Source: Leifsonia sp. Root112D2
GTDB lineage: Bacteria; Actinomycetota; Actinomycetes; Actinomycetales; Microbacteriaceae
Direction of reading: 5' to 3'
DNA: 64,000 nt
NCBI RefSeq assembly: GCF_001424905.1
Contig: NZ_LMCU01000001.1
Location: 923,480-987,479 of the forward strand
Part shown: in pieces, positions 1 to 8,363 of the stretch
Position numbering within the stretch: the stretch's first letter is position 1
Layout: the number at the start of each line of letters is the position of its first letter
Notes under the pieces: generated by a model
The model's database searches: none
Told to the model about the DNA's origin: nothing
What the model saw: the letters and a program-made list of their open reading frames with translations, nothing else
Made by a program: the position numbers and the translations under genes

Positions 1-1
1 C

Positions 2-670
2 TTCGTTGCGGCGGGCAGCACCGTCATTGTCGGAGGGCGCAACACGAACAAGGTGAAGGATCTCGAGACGGTCGAGATTGATGTCGCCGACCCGCACTCG
101 GTCATCCGTGCCCGCGACGAGGTGCTCACCAACCACCCCGAGCTCGACGTCGTGGTGACGATGTCGGGCGTGATGCTCATCGAGGATCTCCGCGACCCCG
201 CACACCTCGCCCAGGCGGAAACCACTATCACCGTCAATCTCCTCGGCACCATCCGCGTGATTGACGCATTCACCTCGCACCTGATCAACCGCGGTGGTGG
301 CCATATGATTACGGTCAGCTCCGGTATCGGCTTCCTCCCGTTCCCGCTGATGCCCAGCTACGGCGCATCCAAGGCGGGCGTGCACGCATACACCGAGTCG
401 CTTCGGGCGCAGCTCGCCGGTACCGGCGTCGAGGTCACCGAGCTCATTCCGCCGGCCGTCGCCAATGCCGGCCAGGAGAAGCTCAACCCCGCCGCGCTGC
501 CGCTCGACGACTATCTCGACGAGGTCATCTCGCTCATCACCGAGAACCCGACCCCAAACGAGGTAGTGGTGAAGGCGGCCAATCGGCTGCGCTGGGCTGA
601 GCGCGACGGCACCTACGCCGACCTCATGCGGCTTCGCTCCGAATCACTCAGCGCCCTTCCCGCCCGCTGA
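2..670 (+). CDS. SDR-family NAD(P)-dependent oxidoreductase, 5' truncated by window edge
   Basis: The reading frame is already open at base 2 and continues without an in-window start that fits the family, so the gene begins before the window; the GTG at 53 is internal. The visible part begins just after the expected N-terminal glycine-rich nucleotide loop (FVAAGSTVIVGGRN is the second beta-strand region of a Rossmann fold). An NxxG-like VVTMSGVM stretch, a catalytic Ser in ITVSSGIG and the catalytic YGASK (Tyr-x-x-x-Lys) follow in the usual SDR order. The substrate cannot be told. The family resembles DltE-like short-chain reductases. It is followed 74 bases later by a HAD phosphatase on the same strand. 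Confidence 0.88.
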   Translation, partial: FVAAGSTVIVGGRNTNKVKDLETVEIDVADPHSVIRARDEVLTNHPELDVVVTMSGVMLIEDLRDPAHLAQAETTITVNLLGTIRVIDAFTSHLINRGGGHMITVSSGIGFLPFPLMPSYGASKAGVHAYTESLRAQLAGTGVEVTELIPPAVANAGQEKLNPAALPLDDYLDEVISLITENPTPNEVVVKAANRLRWAERDGTYADLMRLRSESLSALPAR

Positions 671-743
671 GCGGGCGCTGAGCGGCCGCCCCTCGACCGC
701 GGTACAGACGCGCCACAGGCAGATTCCGTAAGATAGAAAGGTT

Positions 744-1427
744 ATGACTACCCCCACTGCAACGCTTACCCGAACCTGGACGTGCGTGCTCTTCGACCTC
801 GACGGCACGCTTACGGACTCCGCACCCGGCATCACCGCATCCCTCGCCGAGACCTTCACGCGTCTCGGTCGCCCCGTTCCCGACGAGCAGGAACTGCTCA
901 ACTACGTCGGCCCGCCGCTTCTCGATTCGTTCCGCATCTTCGCAGGCATGAACCCCGACGAGGTGCTGCAGGCCGCGGATGTCTACCGTTCTGTCGCAAG
1001 CGAGACCTCCAGCGACATCAACAACAACGCCGTATTTCCCGGAGTGAAGGGTGTGCTGAAGCGTTTGCACGACGCGGGCATTCCCCTCGCCATCGCCACG
1101 AGCAAGCCCGAGACCCGCGCGCGCCTCATTCTCGACCACTTCGGCCTCAGCGAATACTTCACCGTCATCACCGGAGCCAGCGACGACGAGGTGCGCAGCA
1201 GCAAGGCGGATGTCGTGGCCGAGGCCCTGCGTCGGCTCACCGAACAGGGCATCGACCTCGAGCAGACCGTCATGGTGGGCGACCGCCTGCACGACGTTCT
1301 GGGTGCCGGCGAGCACGGTGTGCCGACGATTCTCGTCGAGTGGGGCTACGGCTCCCCCGCCGAGGCGACAGGAGCCATCGCCACCGTGTACTCCGCCGAT
1401 CAGCTCAGCACCCTGCTGCTCGGATAG
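744..1427 (+). CDS. HAD-superfamily hydrolase, phosphoglycolate phosphatase-like
   Basis: A 227-residue HAD phosphatase. Motif I is FDLDGTLTDS near residues 17-26 with the nucleophile Asp18 and acid Asp20; motif II is the Thr/Ser in IATSKPE, which also supplies the motif III lysine region; motif IV is VMVGDRLHD. The helical cap sits between motifs I and II (class C1), as in phosphoglycolate phosphatase Gph and related 5'-nucleotidases, and the length is normal. A purine-rich AGAAAGG lies about 7 bases before the ATG. The exact substrate is not predictable from sequence. The gene converges on the response-regulator gene 27 bases downstream. Confidence 0.9.
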   Translation: MTTPTATLTRTWTCVLFDLDGTLTDSAPGITASLAETFTRLGRPVPDEQELLNYVGPPLLDSFRIFAGMNPDEVLQAADVYRSVASETSSDINNNAVFPGVKGVLKRLHDAGIPLAIATSKPETRARLILDHFGLSEYFTVITGASDDEVRSSKADVVAEALRRLTEQGIDLEQTVMVGDRLHDVLGAGEHGVPTILVEWGYGSPAEATGAIATVYSADQLSTLLLG

Positions 1428-1454
1428 GGCGCCGCAGCAGGCGGACGCCCGCAC

Positions 1455-2093
1455 TCAGCTTCTCAGGTACGCCAGCACCGCGAGAACACGGCGATGGCCG
1501 TGATCGCTGTTCGAGAGTCCGAGTTTCGCAAAGATATTGCCGATGTGCTTGCTCACCGCCGTCTCGCTGACGACGAGCCGCGCCGCGATGGTGCCGTTGT
1601 CGAGGCCCTCCGCCATGAGCCCCAGCACCACACGTTCGCGTGGAGTGAGCGACTGGATCGGGTCATCCGCTCGACGCCTGCTCAGCAGCTGTGAGATCAC
1701 CTCGGGGTCCATCACGGTGCCCCCATCGGCGACCCGGTGCAGGGCGTCGATGAACTCGGCGACCTTGCCGACGCGCTCCTTGAGCAGATAGCCGAGGCCC
1801 CCGACCCCTTCGGCCAGCAGCTGTGACGCGTAGCGATCTTCGACGTACGCGGAGAGCACCAGCACCGGAAATCCCGGGCGACGCAGACGCGCCTCTACCG
1901 CAGCCTTCAGCCCCTCGTTCGTGAACGTCGGGGGCATGCGCACGTCGAGCACCGCGGCATCCGTGTCGTCGAGCAGCGCCAGAAAGTCGTCGGCATTGTC
2001 GACAGCCGCCACCACATCGAATCCCTCGCTGCGCAGCAGCAGGGCAAGCCCCTCGCGCAGCAACGCATCGTCTTCCGCTATCACCACCCGCAT
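1455..2093 (-). CDS. Two-component response regulator, NarL/FixJ (LuxR) type
   Basis: A 212-residue regulator with an N-terminal receiver domain: the acidic pair EDD is at residues 7-9, the phospho-acceptor Asp50 is in AAVLDVRMPP, and a conserved Lys lies in YLLKERV. A C-terminal LuxR-type helix-turn-helix follows (SLTPRERVVLGLMAEGLDN with VVSETAVSKHIGNIFAKL). The start overlaps the end of the upstream histidine-kinase gene by 13 bases, so the pair is translated as one operon and the kinase is almost certainly its partner. The target is probably the divergent ABC exporter at 3438-6730, as is common for this arrangement. Confidence 0.95.
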   Translation of the reverse strand: MRVVIAEDDALLREGLALLLRSEGFDVVAAVDNADDFLALLDDTDAAVLDVRMPPTFTNEGLKAAVEARLRRPGFPVLVLSAYVEDRYASQLLAEGVGGLGYLLKERVGKVAEFIDALHRVADGGTVMDPEVISQLLSRRRADDPIQSLTPRERVVLGLMAEGLDNGTIAARLVVSETAVSKHIGNIFAKLGLSNSDHGHRRVLAVLAYLRS

Positions 2094-3328
2094 GGCAGTT
2101 CCACCTTCATTCTCGTCGGCCCACCGACCGGGCTGGTCAGCTCAAGCGTTCCCTCGAAGGCCTCGATGCGGCGCCGGATGCCCGCAATGCCGCCGCCCAC
2201 GCGCTCCACGGCGCCGCCGCCTCCGTTGTCCTCGATGACTATCAGCAGTCGCTCGATCGCGGCGGACGTGTCAGAGACGACGGAAACCGTCGCTCGCGTC
2301 GCACCACTGTATTTATTGATGTTCGTCACCGCCTCCGCGACAATGAAGTACGTCGCGGACTCCACGGCCGTCGGCACCCGGTGCAAGCCCGACACCTCGA
2401 GGGAAAGCGGCACGGCCGACCGGCCGGCCACCGCGGAGAGGGCGCCCTCCAGCCCGAGCTCGTCGAGGATGGGCGGGTAGATGTCGTGAACGGTGGTGCG
2501 CAGCCCGGCAAGCGCATCCAGTGCCGCATCCTGCGCGCGACGAAGCTGCGGCAGCGCCTCCGCCGGGTTCGTCTCGAGCGACCGTTCCGCGATTCCGAGC
2601 ATCATGACGACGCTGACCAGACGGTTCTGCGCCCCGTCGTGCAAGTCACGTTCGATGCGCCGCAGCTCGGCCGAGTGCGCGTCGAGCGCCGCCGCCCGAC
2701 TGGCCGTCAGTGCCGTGACGCGATCGACCAGTTTCTCGTTGCGGCCGGGGGTGAGGATGCTTGCCTGCGCCCACCGCAGCACAAATGCGACGCCGGGAAC
2801 CAGCCACCAGGAGACAAGCGCGTAGCCGACGGCGACGAGAGGTGTCCAGGCGGCGGCGCCCCATGACGCCACGGGGAACGGGCTGGAAATGGGGTCATCG
2901 GCAGGCGCCAGGTACCAATACGCGGGCACGACCAACGCGTTGACGGCGGCGAGCGGCAGGGCGATGGTGAAGAGGCTGACGAGGGGCATTATCACGCCGT
3001 GCCCGATGAGCCAGAGCAGGTCTCGAGCCGTCGATCGCGAGAATGCGAGCCGCAGGCTCTCGGCGTACGTTGGGGACGCGGGAATCGGGCCGTAAGCCGA
3101 CTCCACGATCCGCCCGGAGTAGCGCTCGCTGCGCGTACGTGCACGGATGGCCCACCACCGCAATGGTCGAACTATCAGCGGCACAATGAGCCATCCGCCG
3201 CTGAAAACCAGCAACGGCACCATGACGAGACCGGCTATTACGTAGGCGAGCGAGACGAGGCCGACCCCGAGTTCGACCACGAGATAGCGCAGGGCGCGCC
3301 ACCATCGTCGAAGTCGGTCGCGGCTCAT
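2081..3328 (-). CDS. Two-component sensor histidine kinase, HisKA_3 type
   Basis: A 415-residue membrane kinase. I chose the ATG at 3328 (MSRDRLRRWW); a longer frame to 3445 would run into the divergent ABC gene and has no family-like sequence. Hydrophobic segments near residues 18-55 and 105-185 form a membrane sensor. The dimerisation and phospho-transfer helix is RRIERDLHDGAQNRL with the acceptor His230, and the C-terminal HATPase_c domain contains VIEDNGGGG and GGGIAGIRRRIEAFEG. This is the DesK/LiaS-like class paired with NarL-type regulators. No large extracellular sensor domain is visible, which fits membrane-stress or drug sensing next to a MacB-like exporter. Confidence 0.93.
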   Translation of the reverse strand: MSRDRLRRWWRALRYLVVELGVGLVSLAYVIAGLVMVPLLVFSGGWLIVPLIVRPLRWWAIRARTRSERYSGRIVESAYGPIPASPTYAESLRLAFSRSTARDLLWLIGHGVIMPLVSLFTIALPLAAVNALVVPAYWYLAPADDPISSPFPVASWGAAAWTPLVAVGYALVSWWLVPGVAFVLRWAQASILTPGRNEKLVDRVTALTASRAAALDAHSAELRRIERDLHDGAQNRLVSVVMMLGIAERSLETNPAEALPQLRRAQDAALDALAGLRTTVHDIYPPILDELGLEGALSAVAGRSAVPLSLEVSGLHRVPTAVESATYFIVAEAVTNINKYSGATRATVSVVSDTSAAIERLLIVIEDNGGGGAVERVGGGIAGIRRRIEAFEGTLELTSPVGGPTRMKVELPCGW

Positions 3329-3437
3329 CCGTTCAGTCTGCCGTAGTGGGCACCGCAACGCGGTAGAGCCAGGTACACCATCAAGACGGTGGCAGGCAGG
3401 ATCGTCGCGGCGAGCGCGCATCCGTAACGTCGGTGAC

Positions 3438-4232
3438 ATGAGCATTCAGGCATTCACGGCACGGAATTCCACGCTGCGGGCATCCGCAGCAACGGCACCC
3501 CCCACGGGCCAGGCGTTGCGCCTCGAAGCTGTGGTCAAGAAGTACGGAACGGGCGTCTCTGCGGTCATGGCACTGCGCGGCATCGATCTCACTCTGGCGC
3601 GCGGCTCCTTCACCGCCATCATGGGGCCGTCCGGCTCCGGAAAGAGCACCTTCCTGCACACGGCGGCCGGGCTCGACACCCCGTCGAGCGGCTCCGTCCG
3701 GATCGGCGACACCGACATTTCGCGCATGAGAGCGAACAAACTCGCCACATTCCGGCGCAAGCACGTCGGATTCGTGTTTCAGGCGTACAACCTGCTGCCC
3801 GCGCTGACAATCGAGCAGAACATCACACTGCCGCTCATTCTGGCCGGCAGCAGGGTTGAGAACGCCTGGCTCGAGCACATCATCCGCTCGGTCGGTCTGA
3901 GCGAGCTGCGAGAGCGGCGCCCCGCTGAGCTCTCGGGCGGCCAGCAACAGCGGGTGGCCATCGCGCGCGCATTGATCACGCGACCGGATGCCGTCTTCGC
4001 CGACGAGCCGACCGGCGCACTGGACTCGCGAACGAGCCGCCAGGTGCTCGACCTGCTCGCGCAGATGACCCGCGAGTTGAACCAGACCGTCGTCATGGTG
4101 ACGCACGATCCGGTTGTCGCATCACACGCCGACCGCGTCATCTTTCTGGCCGACGGCGCATTCGTCGGATATCAGGACGGCGCAACAAGCCAGCAGATCG
4201 TCGATCGCATGAGCAGCTTGGGGGAATGGTGA
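3438..4232 (+). CDS. ABC transporter ATP-binding protein, MacB/LolD type
   Basis: A 264-residue ATPase with Walker A GPSGSGKST near residue 64, Q-loop FVFQAYNLLPALT, signature LSGGQQQRVAIARAL, Walker B AVFADEPTGALD and switch His in VVMVTHDP. The Q-loop and the DEPTGALDS form are typical of the LolD/MacB/FtsE family that works with FtsX-fold permeases. It overlaps the permease gene by a few bases (GTGA), so the two form one exporter. The 109-base gap to the divergent kinase gene should hold the promoters of both. Likely substrates are antimicrobial peptides, lipids or lipoproteins, but the sequence does not decide this. Confidence 0.94.
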   Translation: MSIQAFTARNSTLRASAATAPPTGQALRLEAVVKKYGTGVSAVMALRGIDLTLARGSFTAIMGPSGSGKSTFLHTAAGLDTPSSGSVRIGDTDISRMRANKLATFRRKHVGFVFQAYNLLPALTIEQNITLPLILAGSRVENAWLEHIIRSVGLSELRERRPAELSGGQQQRVAIARALITRPDAVFADEPTGALDSRTSRQVLDLLAQMTRELNQTVVMVTHDPVVASHADRVIFLADGAFVGYQDGATSQQIVDRMSSLGEW

Positions 4233-6730
4233 ACACTCTGATTCGGGCGGAGATCCGCCAGCACAAGGGCACACTGACCGGGGTTTTCGTGGCAGTGCTT
4301 GCCGCGACGATGCTCGTCACCGGACTCGGCGTACTGATCGAGTCCGGCACGCGCGGTGGCGTGAGCGTTGAACGCTACGCCGGCGCCGATGTGATTGTCG
4401 GCGCGCCTCAGACCTTCGAGTCACCCGAGCACGTGTCATATCCGCTTGTCGAACGGGCACCCCTGCCTGCCGATGCACTCTCGACGATTCGAACGCTTCC
4501 GGATGTTGCGCGAGTCGTCCCCGACACAACGATTCCGCTGGTCTGGGGCGCATCGCCGATCGAGGCCCACGGATGGGGCTCCGCGGCACTGACCCCCTAT
4601 CGGATCAGTCGCGGTCATGCTCCCCACGCAGCGAACGAGGTGGTCGTCGACACGAAGCTCGCCTCACGCACGAAGCTCGGCGCCACCATCACTCTCGCGC
4701 ACGGCGGAATCGACGCACGCTACACGGTGGTCGGGGTCGCCTCGGCTGCCTCGGGCGACCAGCCCGCGCGGGCGGAGCACGTCTTTCTGACGGATGCCGC
4801 GGCATCCGCTCTGGCACCGCACGGGGGCGCGCCCACCGTTGCCGGTGTCTTCGCGCGAGACGGTGTCTCGCCGGATGATTTGGCGAGCGCCATCCGCGAA
4901 AAGGTGAGCGGCGTCGCGACGTATACAGGCAACGATCGAGGCAATGCTGAGTTTCTCGATTCCGGTGCCGCCCGAGCAACCCTGGTGCAAATCGGGTCGT
5001 CCTTTGCCGGCATAGCCATCTTGATAGCGCTCTTCGTCGTTGCAAGCACGCTGTCGCTGTCGATTCAGAACCGCAAGCGGGACTTCGCGCTGATGCGCGC
5101 CATCGGCTCAACGCCCGTGCAGATCATTCAATTGATCGCGCGCGAGGTGCTCCTTGTCGCCGGCGCGGCTGCGCTTGTCGGCGCCATTCCCGGCTACTTT
5201 CTGGCGGCCGCGATGCGCGCCGGATTCGCGCAGGCAGGGGTGATCCCTCCCGACTTCGCCCTCACCCTGAGTCCGATTCCGGCGATTGTCGCCATCGCGG
5301 TCGTTGTCGCGGCAGCCCTGCTCGCGGCGGTGGTCGCTGCCCGGCGGCCGGCCCGTATCAATCCGATCGAGGCGCTGCACGAGGCCTCGACCACCCCCTC
5401 TCGGCTGGGAGCCGGCCGCACCATCACGGGGATCATCCTGGGAGTAATCGGCTTGCTCGCCTCCACCGTTCCTCTCTTTGTACCCGGCACGCTCGCCATC
5501 GCCGGACCGGCTGCGGCGGCCCTGTTTCTCATCGTGTCCGTTGCCCTGCTCGGCCCGCGCCTGGTGCGCGGCGCCCTGGCGGTCGTCGGCGCACCGATGC
5601 GGCACTCGCGGTCGTCATCCTCCTTCCTCGCGGCCACGAACGCCCGAAGCAACTCTCGGCGACTGGCGGCGGCGATAGTTCCTATCGCTCTCGGCATCGC
5701 ACTGGGTCTGGTGCAACTGGGAACGCAGTCGATCGTCGCGGCGGAGGCCACCGCCCAGTCCCACGCCGGGGTCGCCGCCGATTTCATGGTGACGGGCGGA
5801 GCATCCGGCCTCTCAGGCGGCGCAGCCGACTCCGTTGCTGGCACGCCGGGCGTGCGCGAGGCCAACCCGGTGGTGCGCAGCCAGGTGGTCCTCAGCTACG
5901 AGCAGCTGGGCGATCCGACATCCGAGCAGTATGCGGCGCAGGGAGTGGACCCCGCTGCCACAACCTTGACCATGGACGCGCACGTCGTCTCGGGCTCCTT
6001 CCGTGCCCTGACAGGCGAGAACACCGTGGCGTTGAGCACGGATGCCGCGCTGGCGGCGGGCGCTCACGTCGGCGACACGGTGCGCGAACGTCTGGGCGAC
6101 GGAACGCCGATCACGGCGCGGGTGGTGGCAACCTACACGCGCGGTCTCGGCTTCGGCGATGTGACGATGGCCAACGCGGCACTGCGTGCCCACACCACCA
6201 CCGGCCTCAACGATTATGTGCTGGTGACGGCGCAGCCGGGAAAGCAGGCAGAGGTTCAGAAGGCGCTGAGTGCGGCCGGCTTCACCGTGGCGGATCGCGA
6301 CACACTGCGGGCTGCTGGTGACAGCGCGCGCAACGCGAACCCGCTCGTCAATCTGATCGCTCTCGCCGTGATTCTCGGCTACATCGCCATCGCCGTGGTC
6401 AACACCCTGGTGATGGCCACCGGCGAGCGCCGACGGGAGTTCGCTCTGCTGCAACTGATCGGGGCGACCCGGCGTCAGGTGCGATCCATGATGCGCGCCG
6501 AGTCGGTCATGGTGGCCGCGATAGCGGCGGTGCTCGGAACGCTGGTGGCCGCGCCGCCGCTGATAGGCATCAGCCTCGGCGTCTCGGGGCAGCTGCTGCC
6601 GAGCATCTCGCTTGTCGCGAGCATCGCGATTGTCGCTGCGCTGAGCGTGCTCGCGGTGATTGCCCTCTCTGCGGCCACGCGTTCGACGATGCGCATCGCG
6701 CCCATCGCGGAGATCGGGTCGCGCCAGTGA
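4226..6730 (+). CDS. ABC transporter permease, FtsX-like (two FtsX domains)
   Basis: An 834-residue permease with the ten-helix actinobacterial layout: an N-terminal helix (LVTGLGVLIES), a MacB-like periplasmic region (residues about 55-250), a three-helix FtsX domain (residues about 255-400, with RKRDFALMRAIGSTPVQ), two more helices near 400-445, a second extracellular region (about 490-690), and a second FtsX domain (RRREFALLQLIGATRRQ, about 700-830). The start could be the ATG at 4226 or the GTG at 4229, which overlaps the ATPase stop as GTGA. It pairs with the ATPase at 3438 and is probably controlled by the two-component system on the other strand. Confidence 0.93.
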   Translation: MVNTLIRAEIRQHKGTLTGVFVAVLAATMLVTGLGVLIESGTRGGVSVERYAGADVIVGAPQTFESPEHVSYPLVERAPLPADALSTIRTLPDVARVVPDTTIPLVWGASPIEAHGWGSAALTPYRISRGHAPHAANEVVVDTKLASRTKLGATITLAHGGIDARYTVVGVASAASGDQPARAEHVFLTDAAASALAPHGGAPTVAGVFARDGVSPDDLASAIREKVSGVATYTGNDRGNAEFLDSGAARATLVQIGSSFAGIAILIALFVVASTLSLSIQNRKRDFALMRAIGSTPVQIIQLIAREVLLVAGAAALVGAIPGYFLAAAMRAGFAQAGVIPPDFALTLSPIPAIVAIAVVVAAALLAAVVAARRPARINPIEALHEASTTPSRLGAGRTITGIILGVIGLLASTVPLFVPGTLAIAGPAAAALFLIVSVALLGPRLVRGALAVVGAPMRHSRSSSSFLAATNARSNSRRLAAAIVPIALGIALGLVQLGTQSIVAAEATAQSHAGVAADFMVTGGASGLSGGAADSVAGTPGVREANPVVRSQVVLSYEQLGDPTSEQYAAQGVDPAATTLTMDAHVVSGSFRALTGENTVALSTDAALAAGAHVGDTVRERLGDGTPITARVVATYTRGLGFGDVTMANAALRAHTTTGLNDYVLVTAQPGKQAEVQKALSAAGFTVADRDTLRAAGDSARNANPLVNLIALAVILGYIAIAVVNTLVMATGERRREFALLQLIGATRRQVRSMMRAESVMVAAIAAVLGTLVAAPPLIGISLGVSGQLLPSISLVASIAIVAALSVLAVIALSAATRSTMRIAPIAEIGSRQ

Positions 6731-6744
6731 GATCCGCGTGCACG

Positions 6745-6787
6745 CGGGTCTCGATACGGCCGCGGGCGGCCAACTCGACCACCGGGG
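6745..6787. repeat. Variant dispersed palindromic repeat unit
   Basis: The stretch begins GGGTCTCGATACGGCC and ends CTCGACCACCGGGG. It is a variant of the GGTTTCGAGACG...CTCCTCAACC repeat found elsewhere in this window, with TCTCGATACG and CTCGACCACC at the two ends. It lies between two convergent genes, filling the gap between the FtsX permease stop and the flavoprotein stop. Confidence 0.6.
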
Positions 6788-6789
6788 CC

Positions 6790-7836
6790 TCACCGGGCGA
6801 GGCGCTCGACGACCGTGCCGAAGAGGCGCGGGCTTCGGGCGGCCGCGGGCACGATGCGTGACCGCAGCGGCGACCGTGACGCGGCGAGCAGGCCCGAGGT
6901 GAGCAGGCGAAAGTCTCGCGTGGAGTCGGCCCAGGCGCGCTCGTAAGCGGCCGCATCGTTCGTGACAACGGCCGAAACCGCCGCGCGCGCCTGGGCGAAG
7001 CCGACACGCAGGCCCTCGCCTGTGAGCGCGTCGACGTAACCGGATGCGTCCCCCGCCAGCAGCACGTGGCCGGCGGTTCGCCGCCGGGTGCGCTGCAGAA
7101 GTGGGCCCGCGCCGCGGAGTGTGCCGACCGGGGCCGCCCCGCTCAGTCGCGCCGCGACATCCGGTGACTGCTCGATCACGCGGGCGAAGTCGAGACCCCG
7201 ACGGCCGAGCACGGCGACGCCCAGCAGTTCGGGGCCGAGCGGGGTGATGTAAATTTCGGCGGTCGGCGTCCAGTGCACCTCGACGAACTCGCTCCACGGG
7301 GCGAGCGCGAAGTGCCGGCTCACGCCGAATCGACTCGGCTTGCGCGAATCCGGCACGCGCGCGAGGCCGGTGAGGCGCCGCACCGTCGAATGCAGGCCGT
7401 CGCACGCGATCATCCACGGTGTCAGCAGGTCGCGTGAGGCGCCGAGCGCGACACGCACGCCGACGGCATCCTGCCTGAGGCCGGTGACCTTGCCGACGAT
7501 GCGGCGGACGCCAAGTTGGTGAGCTCGATCGGCGAGCGCCGCGTGCAACACCGTGCGCCGGATGCCGCGCCCCGGCCCGCGCTGAAAGCGATGCTCGGCC
7601 CGCGTCTCACCGTCGAGATAGGCGATCCCGGCCAGGTCGCAACCGTCTGCGTGCACGCCGAGTCGATCGAGGGCTGCGACCGCTCCCGGCATCAGCCCCT
7701 CTCCGCACGCCTTGTCGATGGGTCCCTCGCGCGGCTCGACAACGATCACGTCGAGACCGGCCAGCCGTGCCTCGATCGCCGTCGCCAGCCCGATCGGCCC
7801 ACCGCCGACGACCACGAGATCGGCATCCGCGCTCAT
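6790..7836 (-). CDS. FAD-dependent oxidoreductase, geranylgeranyl-reductase/SrsC-like
   Basis: A 348-residue flavoprotein. The N-terminal dinucleotide motif is VVVGGGPIGLATAIEARLAG (residues about 8-27), the arginine region is DKACGEGLMPGAVAAL, and the FAD-closing motif is HVLLAGDASGYVDALTGEGLRVGFAQA. This architecture belongs to the geranylgeranyl reductase/aromatic hydroxylase group. Its ATG overlaps the methyltransferase stop (ATGA), so it is the third gene of a polyketide synthase-methyltransferase-flavoprotein operon. By analogy with SrsC of Streptomyces griseus, I infer hydroxylation of a methylated alkylresorcinol to a quinol/quinone. A reductase acting on an isoprenoid side chain is the alternative. 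Confidence 0.85.
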   Translation of the reverse strand: MSADADLVVVGGGPIGLATAIEARLAGLDVIVVEPREGPIDKACGEGLMPGAVAALDRLGVHADGCDLAGIAYLDGETRAEHRFQRGPGRGIRRTVLHAALADRAHQLGVRRIVGKVTGLRQDAVGVRVALGASRDLLTPWMIACDGLHSTVRRLTGLARVPDSRKPSRFGVSRHFALAPWSEFVEVHWTPTAEIYITPLGPELLGVAVLGRRGLDFARVIEQSPDVAARLSGAAPVGTLRGAGPLLQRTRRRTAGHVLLAGDASGYVDALTGEGLRVGFAQARAAVSAVVTNDAAAYERAWADSTRDFRLLTSGLLAASRSPLRSRIVPAAARSPRLFGTVVERLAR

Positions 7837-8363
7837 TCGGCTCCGACCTCGAGCGAGGCCAGTGCCTTCTCCTCACACGGGATGCGCACCGCGAGCAGCA
7901 GCACCGCGTTGAGCACCGTGAACGCGATCGCGGTGATCCACGCCGTGTGCACGAGCGGCAGCGCGAAACCCTCGACCACGACCGCCACGTAATTCGGATG
8001 CCGCAGCCAGCCCCAGCGATACGGCCCCCGCCGCACAAGCGGCAGCCCCGCGACGACTATCACCCGGGTGTTCCAGCGCGGCCCGAGCGCCGCGATGCAC
8101 CACCAGCGCAGCGCCTGGCTTGCGACGACGAGGGCGAGCATCGGCCAGCCGAGCCACGGCAGAAACGGGCGGGCGGTGAAGAACACCTCGGCCAGGCAGG
8201 CGAGCAGCAGGCCCGTGTGCAGGGCGACCATGGGAGGGAAGTGCCCGCGCCCGTACTCGACGCCGCCGCGCGCGAACGACCAGCGCGCGTTGCGCGCCGA
8301 GACCACGAGTTCGGCGATGCGCTCGCCCCCGGTGGCGAGGATGAGCACGAAGTACCAGATCAT
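7833..8363 (-). CDS. Membrane methyltransferase, isoprenylcysteine carboxyl-methyltransferase family (SrsB-like)
   Basis: A 176-residue integral membrane protein with about five hydrophobic segments. The family signature is near the C-terminus: RGPYRWGWLRHPNYVAVVVEGFALPL, the S-adenosylmethionine-binding RHPxY motif of the ICMT/PEMT fold. No protein prenylation system is expected here. In bacterial phenolic-lipid operons this family methylates the polyketide ring (SrsB), which fits its position between a type III polyketide synthase and a flavoprotein. The start and stop overlap both neighbours by four bases (ATGA), indicating translational coupling. Confidence 0.9.
   Translation of the reverse strand: MIWYFVLILATGGERIAELVVSARNARWSFARGGVEYGRGHFPPMVALHTGLLLACLAEVFFTARPFLPWLGWPMLALVVASQALRWWCIAALGPRWNTRVIVVAGLPLVRRGPYRWGWLRHPNYVAVVVEGFALPLVHTAWITAIAFTVLNAVLLLAVRIPCEEKALASLEVGAE

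Noticed and set aside
3329..3445. N-terminal extension of the histidine kinase
   Set aside because: It would overlap the divergent ABC gene start and adds no membrane or domain sequence; the ATG at 3328 begins family-like sequence.
5813..7417. A 534-codon minus-strand frame across the FtsX permease end and the flavoprotein
   Set aside because: It overlaps two genes with clear motifs and is Arg-rich without domains.
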